From Acidobacteriota bacterium (lineage in GTDB: Bacteria; Acidobacteriota; Thermoanaerobaculia; Multivoradales; JAGPDF01), in the NCBI GenBank assembly GCA_014584695.1, contig JACTMI010000016.1, positions 43,022-107,021 of the forward strand: 64,000 nucleotides of DNA, in the 5' to 3' direction. The notes beneath the pieces are model-generated. The model searched no databases. It was given only the letters and a program-made list of their open reading frames with translations, and was not told where the DNA came from. A program made the translations under genes and the position numbers. Each line of letters opens with the position of its first letter. The stretch's first letter is position 1. Below are positions 53,139 to 61,267 of this stretch, piece by piece.

Positions 53139-54199
53139 CGGCCGCCGAGCTGCCGCGGCCCCAGGGGCCCTGGATCGACTCGCCCTTCTTCGAGCGCGAG
53201 CTCGTCGAACGGGGGCTCACCGGCGAGCGGGCCGAGCGGGCGCGCCGCTTCCGGGAGGAGGGCTTCCTGCTCCTCGACGGGTTCTTCGCCGAGGCGCTCC
53301 TCGACCGGGTCGTCGCCGAGATGACGCCGCTGTTCGATCCGAGCGTCGACGACGGGCCGCGCTCGCGGCGCCGGGTGCTCGATGGCTTCCGCGAGTCGGC
53401 GGCGATCCGCGAGCTGGCGGCCGACCCGCGCCTGCGCGCGCTGCTCGCCGAGCTCTACGGCCGCGAGCCCTTCCCCTTCCAGACGCTCAATTTCCAGTAC
53501 GGTAGCGAGCAGCGGGCGCATCAGGATCAGGCGTTCTTCGACAGCTACCCGTCCGGTTACATGTGTGGCGTCTGGGTGGCGCTCGAGGAGATCACGCCGG
53601 ACAACGGCCCGCTCTTCTACTACCCCGGCTCGCACCGGCTGCGCCCGCCGACCTACGACGACCTGGCCCTCGGCTACCGCAACCCGGTGTCGCCGCGCGG
53701 CTTCGACTACGACGCCGCCCGGCTGCCGCACGAGCGCTATCTCGCGGCGCTGCTCGAGGCGACGGGTTACCGGCGGGTGGAGATGAGCGCGCCGCGCGGC
53801 ACCGTGCTGGTCTGGGCCGCGGGCCTCGCCCACGGCGGCAGCCCGATCCGGCGCGCAGGGGCGACCCGCCGCTCGCAGGTGACGCACTATTTCTTCCGCG
53901 GCACCAGCTTCGTGACGCCGATCTACTCGAACCCCTTCGCGGGCGACCTCTACCTGCGCCGGGTGGTCGACGCCGGCAGCGGTGAGGTCGTCCCCAACCG
54001 CTACTACGATCTCGAGATCGCGGGGGTGGCCGAGAACGGCCTCTACCAGCTCCTCTGGGAGCTCGACGCCGACGGCGGCGACCGCCTGCGGGCGGTGCCG
54101 CACAGCCAGATCGTCGATCTGTCGAAACTCGAGCGCTCGCTCTCCTACCGGATCGGCCGGGCGTTGACCGCGCCCGCGCGGCTGTTGCGTCGCGGTTGA
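53135..54199 (+). CDS. Phytanoyl-CoA dioxygenase (PhyH) family protein
   Basis: A 354-residue Fe(II)/2-oxoglutarate-type oxygenase. The metal motif starts at AHQDQAFFD (His-x-Asp) and is completed by a distal His in LAHGGSPI, with an Arg (RSQVTHYFF) to bind 2-oxoglutarate. PLFYYPGSHRLRPP is a family mark. Substrate is unknown. The GTG overlaps the 42-residue ORF. Confidence 0.87.
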   Translation: MTAAELPRPQGPWIDSPFFERELVERGLTGERAERARRFREEGFLLLDGFFAEALLDRVVAEMTPLFDPSVDDGPRSRRRVLDGFRESAAIRELAADPRLRALLAELYGREPFPFQTLNFQYGSEQRAHQDQAFFDSYPSGYMCGVWVALEEITPDNGPLFYYPGSHRLRPPTYDDLALGYRNPVSPRGFDYDAARLPHERYLAALLEATGYRRVEMSAPRGTVLVWAAGLAHGGSPIRRAGATRRSQVTHYFFRGTSFVTPIYSNPFAGDLYLRRVVDAGSGEVVPNRYYDLEIAGVAENGLYQLLWELDADGGDRLRAVPHSQIVDLSKLERSLSYRIGRALTAPARLLRRG

Positions 54200-54209
54200 T
54201 CCGGCCGGC

Positions 54210-56432
54210 TCAGCCGGCGATCTCGATCGAGCGGCCGTCGGGCCGGGCGGCGACGATCTCGCCGATTCTCGCGGCGGCGAGCGCGCCGTTGGCGCGCAGG
54301 CGCTCGAGCAGGCCGCCGGCGGCGCGTTCGGAGACCGCGAGCAGCAGCGGGCCGGCGGTCTGCGGATCGAACAGCAGCTCGACGCGGGGGTCGCCGGCGA
54401 GCGCGGAGGGCAGCGCGAGCCGGTCGCGCCCGCGCGCGGTCTCGCCGTGGAAGCTGCTGCGCTCGCCGCGCGCGAGCCGTTCGAGCGCGCCGGGTAGCGC
54501 CGGGATCGAGGCCAGGTCGAGCCGCGCGGCGAGACCGCTGCCGTCGAGCAGCGTCGCCAGGTGGCCGGCCAGCCCGAAGCCGGTGACGTCGGTCGCCGCC
54601 GCCGCCTCGCGTGCCACCAGCGCCGCCGCGCCGTGGCCGCTCACGAGCGCGGCGAAAGTCGTCGCCAGGGTGCGGCCATCGAGGCGCCCGGCCTGGTCGG
54701 CGGCGAGCAGGACGCCGGTGCCGAGCGGCTTGGTCAGCAGCAGGACCTGGCCGGCGGCGAGCTCGCCGCGCCGGCGCGGCAGCGGCGCGTAGGGGGCGGC
54801 GAGACCCTGCACCGCGAAGCCGATGGCGAGCTCGGCGGCGCGCGCGGTGTGGCCGCCGACCAGGCGGACGCCGGCCGGATCGAAGGTGGCGCGCGCACCG
54901 GCGAGCAGCTGGACCAGCGTCTCCTCGGCGTCGCGCGCGTCGGCATCGAGCGGCAGCGCCACCAGGGCTTGCGCCCAGCGCCCGGCGACGCCTTTCGCTT
55001 CGAGGTCGGAGAGCGCGTTGGCGGCGGCGACGCGGCCGACCAGCCAGGGGTCGTCGGTGAAGGCGCGAAAGAAGTCGACGGTGAGAACCAGCAGCTCGCC
55101 GCTCGCCGTCTGCACCGCCGCCACGTCGTCGCCGTCGCCCAGGCCGACCACCACCTCGGGGGCCGCCGGCGCTGGCGCCAGGCGCGCGAGCGCGCGGCCG
55201 AGGGCGTCCTGGTCGAGCTTCGCCGCGCAGCCGCCGCAGTGCATCGGCGCGTCGCCCGGGGACATCCCGTCACGGTCGGCGGCGAGCGGCTGGAAGCGGC
55301 GCACGAAGCGCCGGTCGATCTGGTCCTTGAGGCGCATCACCCAGCGCCCCTCGACCACCAGGCCGCGCTTGGTACCGAGCGCTTCGCCGTCGCCCAGGTT
55401 GAGCAGCGCCAGAAAATCCCGCTGCGGCCGGTAGCGCGCGAGCGGGCGGCCGGCGAGCGCGGCGCGCAGGTTGGCGACGAGCACCGGGCCCTGGCGGACG
55501 GCGTAGACCCCCGCTTTCGGGGTGGCGGGAAACTCGTCCAGCGTCGCGCAGTCGCCGGCCGCGAAGAGCTGGTCATGATCCACCACCTGGAGCGTCGAGC
55601 GGACGCGGGCGAAGCCGCGCGCGTCGACCGCCAGACCGGAGGCGCCCGCCACGGGATGACCGACCGCGCCGGTCGCCCAGACCAGCGCGTCGCAGGGGCG
55701 GGTCGAGCCGACGTCGAGCTCGACCGCCCCTTCGTCGGCGGCCAGGACGGCGCGCCCCTCCAGCCGCTCGATGCCGCGGCGGGCGAGCGCCCGCTCGACG
55801 CGCTGGACGAGCTTTTCCGGGAAGCCCGGCAGGAGCTGCTCGCCGGCGTGGACGAGCAGGACCTCGAGCCGCTCGCCGAGCTGCGGCCGCAAGCGCGCGG
55901 TGAGGCAAGCGGCGAGCTCGACGCCGGCCGCGCCGCCGCCGGCGACGACCAGGCGGAACGGCCCGTCGGACCCCCGCGCGGCGGTGAGCAGCTCGTCGAG
56001 TCGCTCGACCAGGCGCGCGATCGGCCGGGTGGGCAGGGCGTGCGCGGCGATGCCGGGCAGCTCGGCGCCGGCCACCGTCGAGCCAATGTCGAGCGAGGCG
56101 AAGTCGTAGGGGATCGGGGCGCGCCCGGCGAGCTCGATCCGGCGCCCTTCGGGGTCGATCCGGGTCGCGGCGGCGAGGATCACCCGCGCCCCGGCACGCC
56201 GGGCGAGCGGCACGGCGTCGATCTCGAGCTCGTCGGCGCGGTAGTGGCCGGCGACCAGGCCGGGGACCATGCCGGAGTAGACGGCGATCGGCGTGTCGAC
56301 GACGAGCGTCAGCCGCGTCGCCGGCGGCGGCCTCATCGCGAAGGCGCGCAGCACCTGGATGTGCGCATGCCCGGCCCCGACGAGCACGACCTCGCGCCGG
56401 GGCGCGGCGGAAACGGTGGAGCGCGAGGCCAT
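54210..56432 (-). CDS. selD: Fusion of NDH-2-like flavoprotein and selenide, water dikinase (SelD)
   Basis: A 740-residue fusion. Residues about 12-385 form a pyridine-nucleotide-disulfide oxidoreductase like type II NADH dehydrogenase (VVLVGAGHAHIQVLRAF for FAD, VVAGGGAAGVELAACL for NAD(P)H, LFAAGDCATLDEFP). Residues about 397-740 form SelD, which makes selenophosphate: HCGGCAAKL with Cys402 and Lys405 aligned to the catalytic Cys17/Lys20 of E. coli, GDGDDVAAV, VGGHTARAAEL and ATDVTGFGLAGHL. Such fusions are known. Cys replaces Sec, so no recoding is needed. TAGAAT lies 9 nt upstream of the ATG. Confidence 0.92.
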   Translation of the reverse strand: MASRSTVSAAPRREVVLVGAGHAHIQVLRAFAMRPPPATRLTLVVDTPIAVYSGMVPGLVAGHYRADELEIDAVPLARRAGARVILAAATRIDPEGRRIELAGRAPIPYDFASLDIGSTVAGAELPGIAAHALPTRPIARLVERLDELLTAARGSDGPFRLVVAGGGAAGVELAACLTARLRPQLGERLEVLLVHAGEQLLPGFPEKLVQRVERALARRGIERLEGRAVLAADEGAVELDVGSTRPCDALVWATGAVGHPVAGASGLAVDARGFARVRSTLQVVDHDQLFAAGDCATLDEFPATPKAGVYAVRQGPVLVANLRAALAGRPLARYRPQRDFLALLNLGDGEALGTKRGLVVEGRWVMRLKDQIDRRFVRRFQPLAADRDGMSPGDAPMHCGGCAAKLDQDALGRALARLAPAPAAPEVVVGLGDGDDVAAVQTASGELLVLTVDFFRAFTDDPWLVGRVAAANALSDLEAKGVAGRWAQALVALPLDADARDAEETLVQLLAGARATFDPAGVRLVGGHTARAAELAIGFAVQGLAAPYAPLPRRRGELAAGQVLLLTKPLGTGVLLAADQAGRLDGRTLATTFAALVSGHGAAALVAREAAAATDVTGFGLAGHLATLLDGSGLAARLDLASIPALPGALERLARGERSSFHGETARGRDRLALPSALAGDPRVELLFDPQTAGPLLLAVSERAAGGLLERLRANGALAAARIGEIVAARPDGRSIEIAG

Positions 56433-56441
56433 CCGCCCCCG

Positions 56442-56447
56442 ATTCTA
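56442..56447 (-). promoter_or_regulatory. -10-like TAGAAT before the SelD fusion gene
   Basis: TAGAAT (5/6) on the minus strand ends 9 nt before the ATG, with no ribosome-binding site between, predicting a leader of only 2-3 nt. Confidence 0.35.
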
Positions 56448-56541
56448 GGCGCGCCCCGCCCCACCCCGCCCGCCCCCGCGAGTGGGGGAACACCCGGCGC
56501 TCCGCGAGAAGCCCGCGGCGTCCCAGCCGGCCCGACTCGCG

Positions 56542-57345
56542 CTACCTCCCCAGCCGAGCCCGCTGCCAGAGCTCGTCGATCGTTCGGGCCTCCTGAATCG
56601 CGGGCTCCCCGGCGAGCGCGCCGGCAGCCATCAGCCCGCGCCCGCCCGTGGGCTCGAAGACGATGGACTCTGGAAACTCGAGATCGAAGAAGTCCTTCCG
56701 CGGCTCGTGATAGCCGGCGAAGAAGAGAACCCCATCGTCGAGCTCGGGCAGATGTGGAGAGTCCGCGGAGATGCGTGCGCAGAAGCGTCGGCCAGCCAGC
56801 TCCGCCTCGCCCACGGGGAGGAAGAGAAGAAAGCGCTCGCCGACCGCGAGAGAATCCCCGCTCAGCACCGCCTCGACCAGGACTCGAACGAAGCTGCCCG
56901 CGGAGGTACCGTGGAACCCTCGCGTCACGCCCACGACTCTTCCGGAGACGATGGCCGTCGCGAGCTCCGCGGCCTCGGCCAAGCTCCGAGGCCGACGGTC
57001 GGTGCGGGACTCCTGCGGCCGGGGCATACGAGTGACGAAGACCGGGTAGCTTGGCTTGCAACCACTGCCCGGGTGCAGCGACAGCATCCGCTCGTACGAG
57101 GCACGAACCTCCTCGTCGAGGAGGTCGAGGCGCTCGAATCCCGAGGGAAGGAAGTAGAGCTCGCGGTCGCCGTCGGCATGGTAGAGCGCCGGGTGGCCTT
57201 CCTCGCTCCGAGCGGTTGCTGGCAAGGAGCTCGCGAAGACGAGGCAGACCACGGCAAGCCCTCCAGAACGACTCCATGGGTGGCTCGAGGCCTTCCTCGA
57301 TCCCCGGGAGGGGAGGAGAAGCAGCCGGGGCGAGCGGGGCGTCAC
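56542..57345 (-). CDS. Secreted protein of unknown function (second of a pair)
   Basis: A 267-residue protein with a long basic N-terminus and a hydrophobic segment (about 27-45, GLAVVCLVFASSLPATARSE) that looks like a signal sequence, then a Cys-containing domain (GSGCKPSYP, GRRFCARI) and LFFAGYH. The middle (ATAIVSGRVVGVTRGFHG) resembles OB-like beta segments of small secreted proteins. The GTG overlaps the upstream gene's stop (GTGA). Not recognised. Base composition looks less GC-rich than the flanks. Confidence 0.65.
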   Translation of the reverse strand: MTPRSPRLLLLPSRGSRKASSHPWSRSGGLAVVCLVFASSLPATARSEEGHPALYHADGDRELYFLPSGFERLDLLDEEVRASYERMLSLHPGSGCKPSYPVFVTRMPRPQESRTDRRPRSLAEAAELATAIVSGRVVGVTRGFHGTSAGSFVRVLVEAVLSGDSLAVGERFLLFLPVGEAELAGRRFCARISADSPHLPELDDGVLFFAGYHEPRKDFFDLEFPESIVFEPTGGRGLMAAGALAGEPAIQEARTIDELWQRARLGR

Positions 57346-57920
57346 GGGAGAGAGCTCCGGTGCTCGTGCAAGAGCCGCTGGGCCTTGGCGGTGAGAAGGC
57401 GCATGCCCTCGAACTGGGGAATGTCGGCGTACCTCTCGGCCGCCATGGCCAGAGCGGTCACGCTGATTCGACGCTCGAGACTCGTCTCGTCGAAGCCGTC
57501 GGCTCGAAACCTGGTCAGCGCGAGGGTCACGCTGGTCGAAACCGCGTCTTGAACCTCGGCCACGGCGCCTTCATTGTGTCGGCGACGCAGCGAGTCCGCT
57601 CTCGTTTCGTCCCACTGCGGGATCTGATACCGGACGGCCATGTCGACCAGCTCATCGAGCTCCGCGGGCGTGAGTCGCGCTTCCGAAGTGTGTGCTGGCT
57701 GGTGGTCGGCGGGGCGGGAGACATGGTGCTCCAGCCGGCCGTCGCCGAAGAAGGAGTAGCTCTCGGCGAAGCCGGTCGTCGCGCTGCGCTTCTCGATCAG
57801 CAGCACGACGGCGCTCGGGGAGCGCGAATAGGAGTACTCGGGAGAGCTCGCGGCCCTGGCCTCGAAGGCCAGGAGGAGACAGGTCGCGACAGCGACGCCG
57901 AATAGACAGCGGACATTCAT
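57342..57920 (-). CDS. Secreted protein of unknown function (first of a pair)
   Basis: A 192-residue protein with a signal peptide (about 1-24, CLLLAFEARAASS). YSYSRSPSAVVLLIEKRSATTGFAESYSFFGDGRLEHH looks like a beta domain with the FGDGRLE motif seen in small secreted unknowns, followed by LTPAELDELVDMAV. ATG 57920 is preceded by GGAGGT 7 nt upstream; a TACAAT -10-like hexamer lies at 57977-57982. Co-transcribed with the next gene. Confidence 0.7.
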   Translation of the reverse strand: MNVRCLFGVAVATCLLLAFEARAASSPEYSYSRSPSAVVLLIEKRSATTGFAESYSFFGDGRLEHHVSRPADHQPAHTSEARLTPAELDELVDMAVRYQIPQWDETRADSLRRRHNEGAVAEVQDAVSTSVTLALTRFRADGFDETSLERRISVTALAMAAERYADIPQFEGMRLLTAKAQRLLHEHRSSLP

Positions 57921-57976
57921 GGTCGACCTCCAGTTCGCACGACGTTTGGACGTGGCCCTGGTGCCGGAGCGCGCAC

Positions 57977-57982
57977 ATTGTA
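57977..57982 (-). promoter_or_regulatory. -10 element TACAAT upstream of the secreted pair
   Basis: TACAAT on the minus strand lies 56 nt before the ATG at 57920. No convincing -35 is seen at 16-18 nt. The remaining 57983-58178 interval shows no supportable gene. Confidence 0.35.
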
Positions 57983-58178
57983 TCCATCGACCATGACGCC
58001 ACGAGTCCTCGAAGGTCAAGTGGCCGGCGGAGAAGAGCCCGCAGTAGCCGCCCCAGCCGTTCCCCGGAGCGAGGAGCGATCGCGGTGGCGATTTTGCTCA
58101 GGGACGCTCCGTTCGTGGGCGCGAAGTCGATTCGTTCCGTCGAGGTGAGGCCAGGACGAACCCTGGCATCGAGTATGG

Positions 58179-58184
58179 TATCTT
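58179..58184 (+). promoter_or_regulatory. -10-like TATCTT of leaderless vapBC
   Basis: TATCTT ends exactly 6 nt before the GTG of the antitoxin gene, in the only AT-rich patch nearby, and no ribosome-binding site is present. Confidence 0.4.
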
Positions 58185-58190
58185 GGCTCC

Positions 58191-58397
58191 GTGAGCCCGC
58201 ACCAGAAGATCACCGTGGAGGTGCCGGCGGAGCTCCTGGCGCGCGCCCGGGCCGCGAGCGGCGAGTCGCTGACCGCGACGGTGCGCGAGGGCCTGCGGCT
58301 GGTGGCCGCCGGGCAGGCGTTCAGGAACCTCCGGGCCTTGCGGGGGAAGGTGCGGTTCGCGCGCACCGTCGCAGAGCTGCGCGACGACCGCGCCTGA
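58191..58397 (+). CDS. VapB-type antitoxin
   Basis: A 68-residue protein: an N-terminal beta strand and helix (KITVEVPAELLARARAASGESLTATVREGL) of ribbon-helix-helix type, then a basic helical tail (LRALRGKVRFARTVAELRDDR) of the type that blocks a PIN-domain toxin. The GTG start is probably leaderless. It precedes the PIN gene by 32 bp, the standard antitoxin-toxin order. Confidence 0.82.
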   Translation: MSPHQKITVEVPAELLARARAASGESLTATVREGLRLVAAGQAFRNLRALRGKVRFARTVAELRDDRA

Positions 58398-58429
58398 CTC
58401 GGAGGCTAGCGCTCGGGCAACGTCCTCTG

Positions 58430-58807
58430 ATGATCGCCGCCGACACCAGCAGTTGGGTCGCCTACCTGCAGGGAGAGACGGGAGCGGACGTCGAGCTCGT
58501 CGACCGGGCCCTGGCCGAGAGTCAGCTCGCCCTACCCGCGCCGGTCCTCGCCGAGCTCCTGAGCGATCCCGGGATCGCCCCGGAGGTAGTCGCGGCCCTC
58601 CTCGAGCTCCCCCTGCTCGAACCGACCCCCGGCTTCTGGGCGCGCGCGGGGCGACTGCGTGCCGCCGTCCTCGCCCAACGGCGCAAGGCCCGTCTCGCGG
58701 ACGCGCTGATCGCCCAGCTCTGTCTGGATCGCCACGTTTCGCTGATCACCCGCGACCGTGACTTCCGTGCCTTTGCCGAGAGCGCGGGTCTGGACTTCCT
58801 GGTCTAG
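58430..58807 (+). CDS. VapC-type PIN-domain ribonuclease toxin
   Basis: A 125-residue PIN domain. Acidic metal-binding residues are Asp5 (AADTSSW), Glu42 (VLAELL), Asp91 (LADALIA) and Asp109 (ITRDRDF), all present, so it should be active as an RNase when not bound by the antitoxin. The length is normal. Confidence 0.9.
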   Translation: MIAADTSSWVAYLQGETGADVELVDRALAESQLALPAPVLAELLSDPGIAPEVVAALLELPLLEPTPGFWARAGRLRAAVLAQRRKARLADALIAQLCLDRHVSLITRDRDFRAFAESAGLDFLV

Positions 58808-58847
58808 GCGGGGCGCCGCGGGGGAGCCCCCACCCCGGATGCCGCTC

Positions 58848-58853
58848 TACAAT
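58848..58853 (+). promoter_or_regulatory. -10 element TACAAT of a leaderless ChaN-like gene
   Basis: TACAAT is followed by CGCGGC and the GTG start. The same arrangement (TACCAT, CGCGGC, ATG) precedes the gene at 60046. No Shine-Dalgarno is present. Confidence 0.5.
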
Positions 58854-58859
58854 CGCGGC

Positions 58860-59984
58860 GTGACCTCGAACCGCACGGCTTGGCTCGTTCTCTCGCTGTT
58901 CACCTTCGCCGGCGGCGCGGCCGCGCAGTCCACCGGGCAGCCAGCCGCGCCGTCGCCCACGCTTCCGGAGGACACACCGGGCCCCGTCGATTATGTCCTC
59001 GCCCGGCTCGAGCGGTATCCGATCGTCCTCCTCGGCGAGGCGCACTGGATCCGCCACGATGTCGAGCTGGTGATCGAGCTCGTGCCCAAACTGGCCGAGA
59101 AGCGAGTCGTCCTCGCCCTGGAGACGCTTCCGGCCGAGGAGCAGGGGGCGATCGACCGGCTGCTCGCGGCGCCCGAGTGGCTTCCGGAGGAGGCGCTGCG
59201 GCTCCAGCGCGCGGCGGCCTGGCCTTACCGGCAGTACCTCGAGATCCTGCGCGCGGCGTGGCGGGCGAATCGGGACACACCCGGCTCGGCGCGCGTCCTC
59301 GCTCTCGGGCCCCCCGCCGACTGGCGCGCGCGTGGGATCGACTACGACGAGTTCCTGGCCGGGCGGGTCGCCGAGGTGGCGCGAGCGAAGCAGCGCGTGC
59401 TCGTCTTCTGCGGTCTCCACCACGCCTTCACCCGCTACCACCAGCCCGAGCTCGATCTCGGGGGGCGGGCGACGGCCTTCATGGACCGGATGGGAAACCT
59501 GCTGCGCCGCGCCTTCGGCGAGCGGGTCTTCTTGGTCACCCTGCACCGGCCGTTCTGGTGCGGGCGCGAGCCGTGGAGCTACTGCCTGCCGCTCGACGGC
59601 GCGATCGACTGCGCGGCGGCGCGGCTCGGCCGGCCGGTCGGCTTCGACGTCGCGGCGTCGCCGTTCGCCGGGCTCGAAGTCGACCCGGGCGTCTATTACG
59701 CGCACGGCTACCGGCGCCTGCGTTTGGACGAGCTGACCGACGGCTACCTCTGGCTCGCTCCGCTCGAGAGCTACCGCGACGTCGAGCTGATCGCCCTCGA
59801 CGAGCTCGCCCCGGACGAGGCCGCGCTCGCCGAGGTCGGCCGCCGCAACCCGTTCTCCAACCAGCGCGGCCTGCCGCGCGCCGCGCTCGAGGAGCTCTGG
59901 CGCCAGGAAGCCGCCCGCCGCGCCGACCCCCTCACCTCCCGCCGCTGGGCCCACCTGCTCGATTGGCGCGAGCGCTGCCGGTGA
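58860..59984 (+). CDS. ChaN-like (heme/iron-regulated lipoprotein fold) secreted protein
   Basis: A 374-residue protein. The signal peptide is about 1-23 (AWLVLSLFTFAGGAAAQ). The mature part begins with YPIVLLGEAHWIRHDVEL, the GE-H pattern of ChaN/EreA-like folds. VVLALETLPAEEQGAIDR and VLVFCGLHHAF follow, and Cys/Trp-rich segments (FWCGREPWSYCLPL) are unusual. Function is unknown; binding of heme or metal is a family possibility only. GTG 58860 is chosen for the signal peptide and for the -10 hexamer 6 nt upstream. Confidence 0.72.
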   Translation: MTSNRTAWLVLSLFTFAGGAAAQSTGQPAAPSPTLPEDTPGPVDYVLARLERYPIVLLGEAHWIRHDVELVIELVPKLAEKRVVLALETLPAEEQGAIDRLLAAPEWLPEEALRLQRAAAWPYRQYLEILRAAWRANRDTPGSARVLALGPPADWRARGIDYDEFLAGRVAEVARAKQRVLVFCGLHHAFTRYHQPELDLGGRATAFMDRMGNLLRRAFGERVFLVTLHRPFWCGREPWSYCLPLDGAIDCAAARLGRPVGFDVAASPFAGLEVDPGVYYAHGYRRLRLDELTDGYLWLAPLESYRDVELIALDELAPDEAALAEVGRRNPFSNQRGLPRAALEELWRQEAARRADPLTSRRWAHLLDWRERCR

Positions 59985-60033
59985 GCTTTCGGGCTCTGGT
60001 TCCGAGTCCGCGAGGGTCACCCACCGCGGGGAG

Positions 60034-60039
60034 TACCAT
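60034..60039 (+). promoter_or_regulatory. -10-like TACCAT of a leaderless PNPOx-like gene
   Basis: TACCAT is followed by CGCGGC and the ATG at 60046, repeating the layout of 58848-58862. No ribosome-binding site is seen. Confidence 0.45.
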
Positions 60040-60045
60040 CGCGGC

Positions 60046-60534
60046 ATGGAACGGTCCGATCTCGAGCTGTTGCGGCGGCTGCTGACCGCGGAGCGGGTGT
60101 TGACGCTCGCGCTGGTCGAGGGCGGTGAGCCGGTCGCCGGGCTGTCGCCCTTTCTCGCCGCGGCGGATCTCGCCGCCCTCTACGTCCACGGTTCGCGGCT
60201 GTCGAAGCACACGCGGGCGCTCTCGGCCGGGGCGCGCTTCTCCGCGGTGATCCACGCTGCCGACCGGCCGGAGGCCGATCCGCTCCGGCTGCCGCGCCTG
60301 CTGCTCGAAGGCGTGGTCGCCGACGTCGACGAGGCCGAGCGCGCGGCGCTCGTGCCGCGCTGGGTCGAGCGCTTTCCGAGCGCCGCGATGACGGTCGCCC
60401 TCGGCGACTTCGCCTTCCATCGGTTGGACCTCGCGGGCGGCCGGTTGGTCGCCGGCTTCGGCCGCGCCTTCGGCCTCGGGCCGCACCTGTTCGCCGAGGC
60501 GGCCGCGCTCGGCGAGGCCGACGGCACGGGCTGA
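60046..60534 (+). CDS. Pyridoxamine-phosphate-oxidase-like split-barrel (flavin- or heme-binding) protein
   Basis: A 162-residue single-domain protein with the PNPOx-like pattern: RVLTLALVEGGEPVAGLSPFLA, LYVHGSRLSKHTRAL, RFSAVIHAAD, LLLEGVVADV and FAFHRLDLAGGRLVAGFGRAF. The last segment resembles HugZ-type heme-utilisation proteins. The cofactor (FMN or heme) cannot be told from sequence alone. Confidence 0.8.
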   Translation: MERSDLELLRRLLTAERVLTLALVEGGEPVAGLSPFLAAADLAALYVHGSRLSKHTRALSAGARFSAVIHAADRPEADPLRLPRLLLEGVVADVDEAERAALVPRWVERFPSAAMTVALGDFAFHRLDLAGGRLVAGFGRAFGLGPHLFAEAAALGEADGTG

Positions 60535-60701
60535 AGGGCGCGGCGGTCCGAAGGCGACGGCCAGGTTGACCGGGCGCAAGGAGCCGGGGCGGCCGCGGCG
60601 CTAGGGTTCGGGGCGGGGCCGGTGCGAATCGTCGCGCCGGACCGCCGCTCGGAGCGGCCCGCAAATCGACCTCCAGATCGCCCCCCCAACCGGAGACCCC
60701 G

Positions 60702-61172
60702 ATGAACCTCCTCGATGCATTGCTCGGTGAACATGGGCCCCTGCGCCACCAGATCGATGCCCTGAAGCTCGCCGCCCCCAACCTCGGCGCGGCCGAGCTG
60801 CGCGCCGCGGCGCTGGCGCTGGCCGAGGGGATCGAGAGCCACGCCACGCTCGAAGACGAGCTGCTGTTCGAGCCGCTCCTGGCGAGCGGCAGGGTGCCGG
60901 CGGGGCCGGTCGAGGCGATGCTCCAGGAGCACCGCCAGATCGAGGCGCTGCTGGGCGATCTGCTGGCGCCGGCTGCCGAGGCTGGCCGGGGCGATCCGCA
61001 GCGCACCGTGCTCCGCCTGGTCGAGACGGTACGCCACCACTTCGATCACGAGGAGAACGTGCTCTTCCCTTTGGCCGCCGGCGCGCTGACGGCGGAAACG
61101 CTCGCGGCCGCCGGCGAGCGTTGGGCCGAACGGCGGAGCGTCGAGCTGCGCCCGCCGATCAGCGCAGCTTAG
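60702..61172 (+). CDS. Hemerythrin-domain protein
   Basis: A 156-residue four-helix bundle with the di-iron ligand pattern: His10 (GEHGPLRHQ), His and Glu in ESHATLEDELLF, His in QEHRQIEALL, and HHFDHEENVLFP. Such proteins bind O2 or NO or sense iron. The preceding 60535-60701 stretch shows no gene. The 3' end is part of a 26-bp direct repeat. Confidence 0.92.
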   Translation: MNLLDALLGEHGPLRHQIDALKLAAPNLGAAELRAAALALAEGIESHATLEDELLFEPLLASGRVPAGPVEAMLQEHRQIEALLGDLLAPAAEAGRGDPQRTVLRLVETVRHHFDHEENVLFPLAAGALTAETLAAAGERWAERRSVELRPPISAA

Positions 61173-61226
61173 AGCTTAGTGAACCGAGCAGCGTAGTCCA
61201 GAGCTGCGTTCGCCGATCAGCGCAGC
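61143..61226 (+). repeat. Direct repeat copying the 3' end of the hemerythrin gene
   Basis: A 26-bp unit at 61143-61168 recurs at 61201-61226 with 24/26 identity (CC to TT), period 58 bp. The first copy lies inside the gene's last codons, the second downstream in noncoding DNA. Probably a small local duplication. Confidence 0.7.
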
Positions 61227-61267
61227 GCGGCGCTGGCCGATCCCCGCGCGCTCGCGGGGCGGGCGTC

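Noticed and set aside
54205..54225. GCCGGC-TCA-GCCGGC hairpin between the PhyH and SelD genes as a terminator
   Set aside because: GCCGGC is self-complementary and common in this DNA, the loop is 3 nt and no T-run follows.
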